DNA of 8,572 bases. Origin: JBAYJY01 sp041664945. GTDB lineage: Bacteria; UBP15; UBA6099. The translations under genes were made by a program, and so were the position numbers. A model generated the notes under the pieces. It was given only the letters and a program-made list of their open reading frames with translations. It did not search any database and was not told the DNA's origin. Numbering within the stretch: position 1 is the stretch's first letter; the number at the start of each line of letters is the position of its first letter. Below are positions 5,720 through 8,572 of this stretch, piece after piece. The DNA lies in contig JBAYJY010000192.1 in the NCBI GenBank assembly GCA_041664945.1, forward strand, positions 1 through 8,572, in the 5' to 3' direction.

Positions 5720-6487
5720 ATGCAAGTAGGGTCGTTGTCCCAAAACCGCAATCTGCTGATCGGCCTCGCCATATTCATTGAGATCGCGGCGGCTGTCGCT
5801 TACTTCATGTACTATTACCAGCCCACGCAGATTGAGTTGAAAACGCTCCAGGCCACTGTTGAAAAGAAAAGCAGGGAAGTTCGCGAGATTGAGATGACGA
5901 AACGGCTTCTGGCTGAAAAAAGGAATGAAATCTCGCGTCTAAAAGCGGATATCGCGCGTCTCGAACGCTATTTCCCGGAAGAGGTTTTTATACCGAGAGT
6001 GCTCGTGCTTCTTGAAAACCTCGCGCAGGCCACGCACCTCAGGATAGAAAACATTAAACCGGGCATGTTGGGGGCGGCGAGGGCTGGCGCGGCGCCTGCT
6101 GCGGCTCCAACCGCGGCTCCGGCTGCTGCTGCGGCTGCGAGGCCCGCGACTACGCCGGTTCCGGGCGCGGCGGCAACCTCCGGCACAGCCGCAGGCGGCA
6201 GCCCCAATGCGATTAAATTCGACCAGAATCGTGAATATAAAACTATCAGCGTGGATTTTAATGTAGTAGGCACTTTTCAGAATGTCGGCAATTTTATGAA
6301 CGAATTGACGACTTTCCCAAAACTCGTTGTTGTTGACACGCTTGTTTTATCGCCGACCGGCGCGAAAGAGATACAGAGCGGCTCCAGCGGCCAACAGGGA
6401 GCCCCTGATGTTGGAGGCGCGGTTAATCTGAATGCAAAAATGCCGTTGACTTTCTATATCCAACAGGCGAAACAACCTGAATTCTGA
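5720..6487 (+). CDS. pilO: Type IV pilus alignment protein PilO with an Ala/Pro-rich insert
   Basis: PilO heterodimerises with PilN in the periplasm and contacts PilP, aligning the inner-membrane complex with the secretin. The 255-residue product has a transmembrane segment at about 12-33, a coiled coil at about 36-84, and the conserved start of the globular part (ERYFPEEVFIPRVLVLLENL, 82-101). A ferredoxin-like half follows, with EYKTISVDFNVVGTFQNV (172-189) and the strand KLVVVDTLVLS (201-211). An insert at about 117-163, almost entirely Ala, Pro, Gly and Thr, splits the globular domain. A second flexible loop lies at 216-233. The ribosome binding site AAGGA (5709-5713) overlaps the stop codon of pilN, so the two are probably translationally coupled. 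Family assignment is firm from layout and order. Confidence 0.94.
   Translation: MQVGSLSQNRNLLIGLAIFIEIAAAVAYFMYYYQPTQIELKTLQATVEKKSREVREIEMTKRLLAEKRNEISRLKADIARLERYFPEEVFIPRVLVLLENLAQATHLRIENIKPGMLGAARAGAAPAAAPTAAPAAAAAARPATTPVPGAAATSGTAAGGSPNAIKFDQNREYKTISVDFNVVGTFQNVGNFMNELTTFPKLVVVDTLVLSPTGAKEIQSGSSGQQGAPDVGGAVNLNAKMPLTFYIQQAKQPEF
6068..6208 (+). repeat. Low-complexity GC-rich tract coding the PilO linker
   Basis: Short GCGGCTCC and GCTGCTGC-type units recur here (for example GCGGCTCC at 6101-6108 and 6113-6120). They encode an Ala/Pro-rich linker of about 47 residues. Such tracts change length easily by replication slippage in multiples of three. Confidence 0.75.
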
Positions 6488-6515
6488 CGCTCAGCGGCGG
6501 GCGAAGGCGTCCCGC
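6486..6515 (+). other. Two overlapping potential hairpins in the pilO-pilP gap
   Basis: GACGC (6486-6490), which overlaps the pilO stop codon, can pair with GCGTC (6507-6511). Alternatively, GCGGG (6497-6501) can pair with CCCGC (6511-6515) around a 9-nt loop. No T-run follows, so this is not a terminator. It may be an RNA processing or stability element, or chance in GC-rich sequence. Confidence 0.3.
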
Positions 6516-6554
6516 GGGAACAAGCGCAAAAAGAACGGCATCGAAAGAAATATT

Positions 6555-7364
6555 ATGAACGGCTGCGGCGAACTAAAGAGTATAATTGCGAGAACCATAT
6601 GCGCAGGAACTTTGATTTTTGTTCTGAGCGCCGCTTCCGGCTGCAGTCTTAACCCATTTGCAAAGAAAGACACATTGCCACAGATGAACAACATAACGCC
6701 GGGCCAGCGAGTGACCGGCGTTCGCGGAGTCGCGACCCCCGGCTCGACTCCGGCCCTTGTGATGACAGGCGGAAAAGATTACGCGACCGGCACGGTATCA
6801 GCCGATGCGGAGTCCGGAAAACAAACACCGCCTGACTTGATAAAAGAATCCGGGTTTGATATGATTTATCCTAACTTCAACAAGGAAACGGGGCGGCAGG
6901 ATCCATTTGTCCCCGTAAGCATGAACGCCGGACCGTTGGAAGTTCTTCGCCAGATGACTCCTGAGAAGTTTCGGGTGATCGGCACAGCGATGACGCCGAC
7001 CGGCCAGATTGCTCTGATCGAGGTGGGCGGCCAGACGCTTACCGTCCGCGAAGGCGATGTTCTTGAAAGCGGCCATGTCGTAAAATCGATCACTAAATAC
7101 GAAGTGACACTTGAAAAGGAAGCTCAGCAAGTGCGGCTCACGATGTTCACCCGCAAACGGATCGCGGAACCGGCGGCGGAGAAGAATTATCCCAAGTTAC
7201 CAGGGATGAATATTAATGATCAGTATGTCAGTTATTTAAAGGATAAATACGGCGAAGATGTCGAGGGGAAAGTGGGCGAGACTAAGCGCCCGGCGTCTTT
7301 CAACGAATTTATCGGGAAAAGCGAAGAAGACTTAGCGAAAGAAGTGCTTTCAGGAGACAATTAA
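6555..7364 (+). CDS. pilP: Type IV pilus assembly lipoprotein PilP
   Basis: PilP is an inner-membrane lipoprotein that binds the PilN-PilO dimer and the N-terminal domains of the secretin PilQ, bridging the two membranes. The 269-residue product has a signal peptide with a hydrophobic core at about 15-27 and a lipobox-like ASGC, so Cys30 is the expected lipidated residue; Ala at -3 is less common than Leu. A long flexible region leads to the family motif GRQDPFVP (113-120). The compact beta domain follows at about 138-197 (FRVIGTAMTPTGQIALIEV, then TLTVREGDVLESGHVVKSI). Family members are often about 180 residues. The extra length is in the flexible N-terminal part and in a charged C-terminal extension from about 205. 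The gap after pilO is 67 nt, the longest in the operon, and the ribosome binding site is weak. Confidence 0.95.
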   Translation: MNGCGELKSIIARTICAGTLIFVLSAASGCSLNPFAKKDTLPQMNNITPGQRVTGVRGVATPGSTPALVMTGGKDYATGTVSADAESGKQTPPDLIKESGFDMIYPNFNKETGRQDPFVPVSMNAGPLEVLRQMTPEKFRVIGTAMTPTGQIALIEVGGQTLTVREGDVLESGHVVKSITKYEVTLEKEAQQVRLTMFTRKRIAEPAAEKNYPKLPGMNINDQYVSYLKDKYGEDVEGKVGETKRPASFNEFIGKSEEDLAKEVLSGDN

Positions 7365-7370
7365 ACTCCA

Positions 7371-8572
7371 ATGAGATCAAAGATACGAATTCTTGCATTG
7401 TTGTTCGTCGCTCTGAGCGTTTTTGGACTCGATGGCCGCGCCGCGGAAACTGGCGCGCTCACAAAAATCAGCTTCACCTCCCAAGGTGACAAGCTGGTTG
7501 TCGCGTTCAAGGGCACGCAGCGCCTGCGCTATCGGGTTAAGGATTTCGATTCTCCGCCGCATCTGCTCGTCCAGTTCTTTGGCGTGCGCAACGGGCTTCC
7601 CTATTCGAACCTGAAAATCGGGAAAGGCGGCGTCTCTGATATAGCTGTGCAGGAAGTGGACTTAAACGGACAAAAAATCACTTCAGTTTCAATCCATATG
7701 GACCGGAAACTGGATTACGATTTCGACCTTTCTCAGGATGGAGCCACGTTCCAGTTAGCCATGGCGCAGACATCAGGCGGAACGACCCAGGGGGATTCCG
7801 AATTCGCCGGCAACGTATATTCCGCCGGCCCGGAAACAAAAGCCGAGGCTCCGGTGATTCACGTTCCGGGTGAAAAGAAAGGAACGACGCAGATACCGTA
7901 TTCGGCGCGAGCGAAGGAAACTGTGTTCGCGCAGCGGGCCAAAGGCGCCGACACTTCGCCTTGGATTTCCGGTCCGGTGATATTGCAGGACGCCGACATA
8001 TCGCAGACGGTCAGGCTTCTTTCGGAAGCGGCCGGGGGCGCGAACATAGTCGTTGAAGCCTCTCTCGTGCAGAAACAGTCGACTACCAGCGCCAACAAGG
8101 GCGGGCAAGGAGGCGGCACGGGCGCTTCAGCCGCCGGAATCACGGTCACTCTCTATCACATCAGCCTCGAAGACGCTCTCGATATAATCTCTTCCGCTAA
8201 CAGCTGGACGTGGCGCAAGTTCGGCGATTATTACGCCATCATGTCGAAGTCCACGGCGAACGCCGGCGTCAATACCGTCACATCGGCTACAATTTTTGAA
8301 GACACTGCGACTCGCACCGATGTCGTGATCATGCAGCCGAAGAATACCTATGCCTGCGTTCTCGCGTCCAAAATCAGCACGGTAATCCCCGATGTTTCCT
8401 GCGACCCATCGACGAATTATCTGATGATGCGCGGCGTTCAGCGCGATCTCGACCGCGCGCGAGAGATGATCAACGCGCTCGATGTCCCCACTCAGCAAAT
8501 CACTAAACTGGCCACTCAGGTCACTAAAATCATAAGGCTCAAATACATCGATCTCAGCAACACCGCTTTCGA
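7371..8572 (+). CDS. pilQ: Type IV pilus outer-membrane secretin PilQ, N-terminal part (partial at the window edge)
   Basis: PilQ forms the ring-shaped outer-membrane channel for the pilus. The frame stays open to the window edge and gives the first 400 residues. These are periplasmic parts only; the beta-barrel secretin domain lies beyond. A Sec signal peptide ends near Ala24/Ala25. An AMIN domain, which binds peptidoglycan, spans about 29-131 and begins LTKISFTSQGDKLVVAFKG. A Gly/Ser/Pro-rich linker leads to the STN/N0 domain at about 200-293 (ISGPVILQDADISQTVRLL, then VTLYHISLEDALDIISS). The N0 domain is interrupted by a Gly/Ser-rich insert at about 235-256. An N1 (KH-like) domain at about 318-372 contains Cys329 and Cys344, and a further N domain begins at 384 (VTKIIRLKYIDLSNTAF). 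The ribosome binding site AGGAGA (7352-7357) lies 13 nt before the ATG, which is rather far. The gap after pilP is 6 nt. Confidence 0.96.
   Translation, partial: MRSKIRILALLFVALSVFGLDGRAAETGALTKISFTSQGDKLVVAFKGTQRLRYRVKDFDSPPHLLVQFFGVRNGLPYSNLKIGKGGVSDIAVQEVDLNGQKITSVSIHMDRKLDYDFDLSQDGATFQLAMAQTSGGTTQGDSEFAGNVYSAGPETKAEAPVIHVPGEKKGTTQIPYSARAKETVFAQRAKGADTSPWISGPVILQDADISQTVRLLSEAAGGANIVVEASLVQKQSTTSANKGGQGGGTGASAAGITVTLYHISLEDALDIISSANSWTWRKFGDYYAIMSKSTANAGVNTVTSATIFEDTATRTDVVIMQPKNTYACVLASKISTVIPDVSCDPSTNYLMMRGVQRDLDRAREMINALDVPTQQITKLATQVTKIIRLKYIDLSNTAF

Overview
The window is a type IVa pilus locus from a diderm (Gram-negative-type) bacterium. The evidence is an outer-membrane secretin gene (pilQ), an inner-membrane lipoprotein gene (pilP) and the inner-membrane alignment genes pilM, pilN and pilO, in the canonical order and on one strand. 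Base composition is moderately GC-rich. No ribosomal RNA or other taxonomic marker is present. The long inserts in several Pil proteins and the giant prepilin suggest a lineage away from the well-studied gammaproteobacterial pili, but I cannot name a phylum from the sequence.

Region 1 (1-3448) is the end of a minor-pilin cluster. It opens with the C-terminal end of a prepilin-like protein (1-227) carrying a possible calcium-binding Asp loop. A very large PilX/GspK-like prepilin of 1030 residues (285-3377) follows. It has a prepilin leader and N-terminal helix fused to a Cys-rich, beta-rich body of nearly 1000 residues, interrupted by hydrophobic, Gly-rich segments. A textbook intrinsic terminator (3413-3448) closes this unit.

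Region 2 (3449-3874) is a gene-free stretch of about 430 bp. It holds two candidate promoters, several potential hairpins (two mutually exclusive) and a perfect inverted repeat just upstream of the second -10 box. It ends in a Shine-Dalgarno sequence and a TTG start codon.

Region 3 (3875-8572) is the tightly spaced operon pilM-pilN-pilO-pilP-pilQ, with gaps of 9, 9, 67 and 6 nt; pilQ runs off the window. PilM is a cytoplasmic actin-like protein that binds the N-terminus of PilN. PilN and PilO are bitopic membrane proteins forming a periplasmic coiled-coil pair. PilP is a lipoprotein linking them to PilQ, the secretin pore through which the pilus leaves the cell. Minor pilins such as those in region 1 prime assembly and sit at the tip, so the two transcription units probably serve one machine.

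Most unusual are the giant Cys-rich putative tip prepilin with a recurring hydrophobic motif, a PilM C-terminal tail resembling the PilN peptide that PilM normally binds, and the long structured pilM leader. No mobile element, CRISPR array, tRNA or rRNA was seen.
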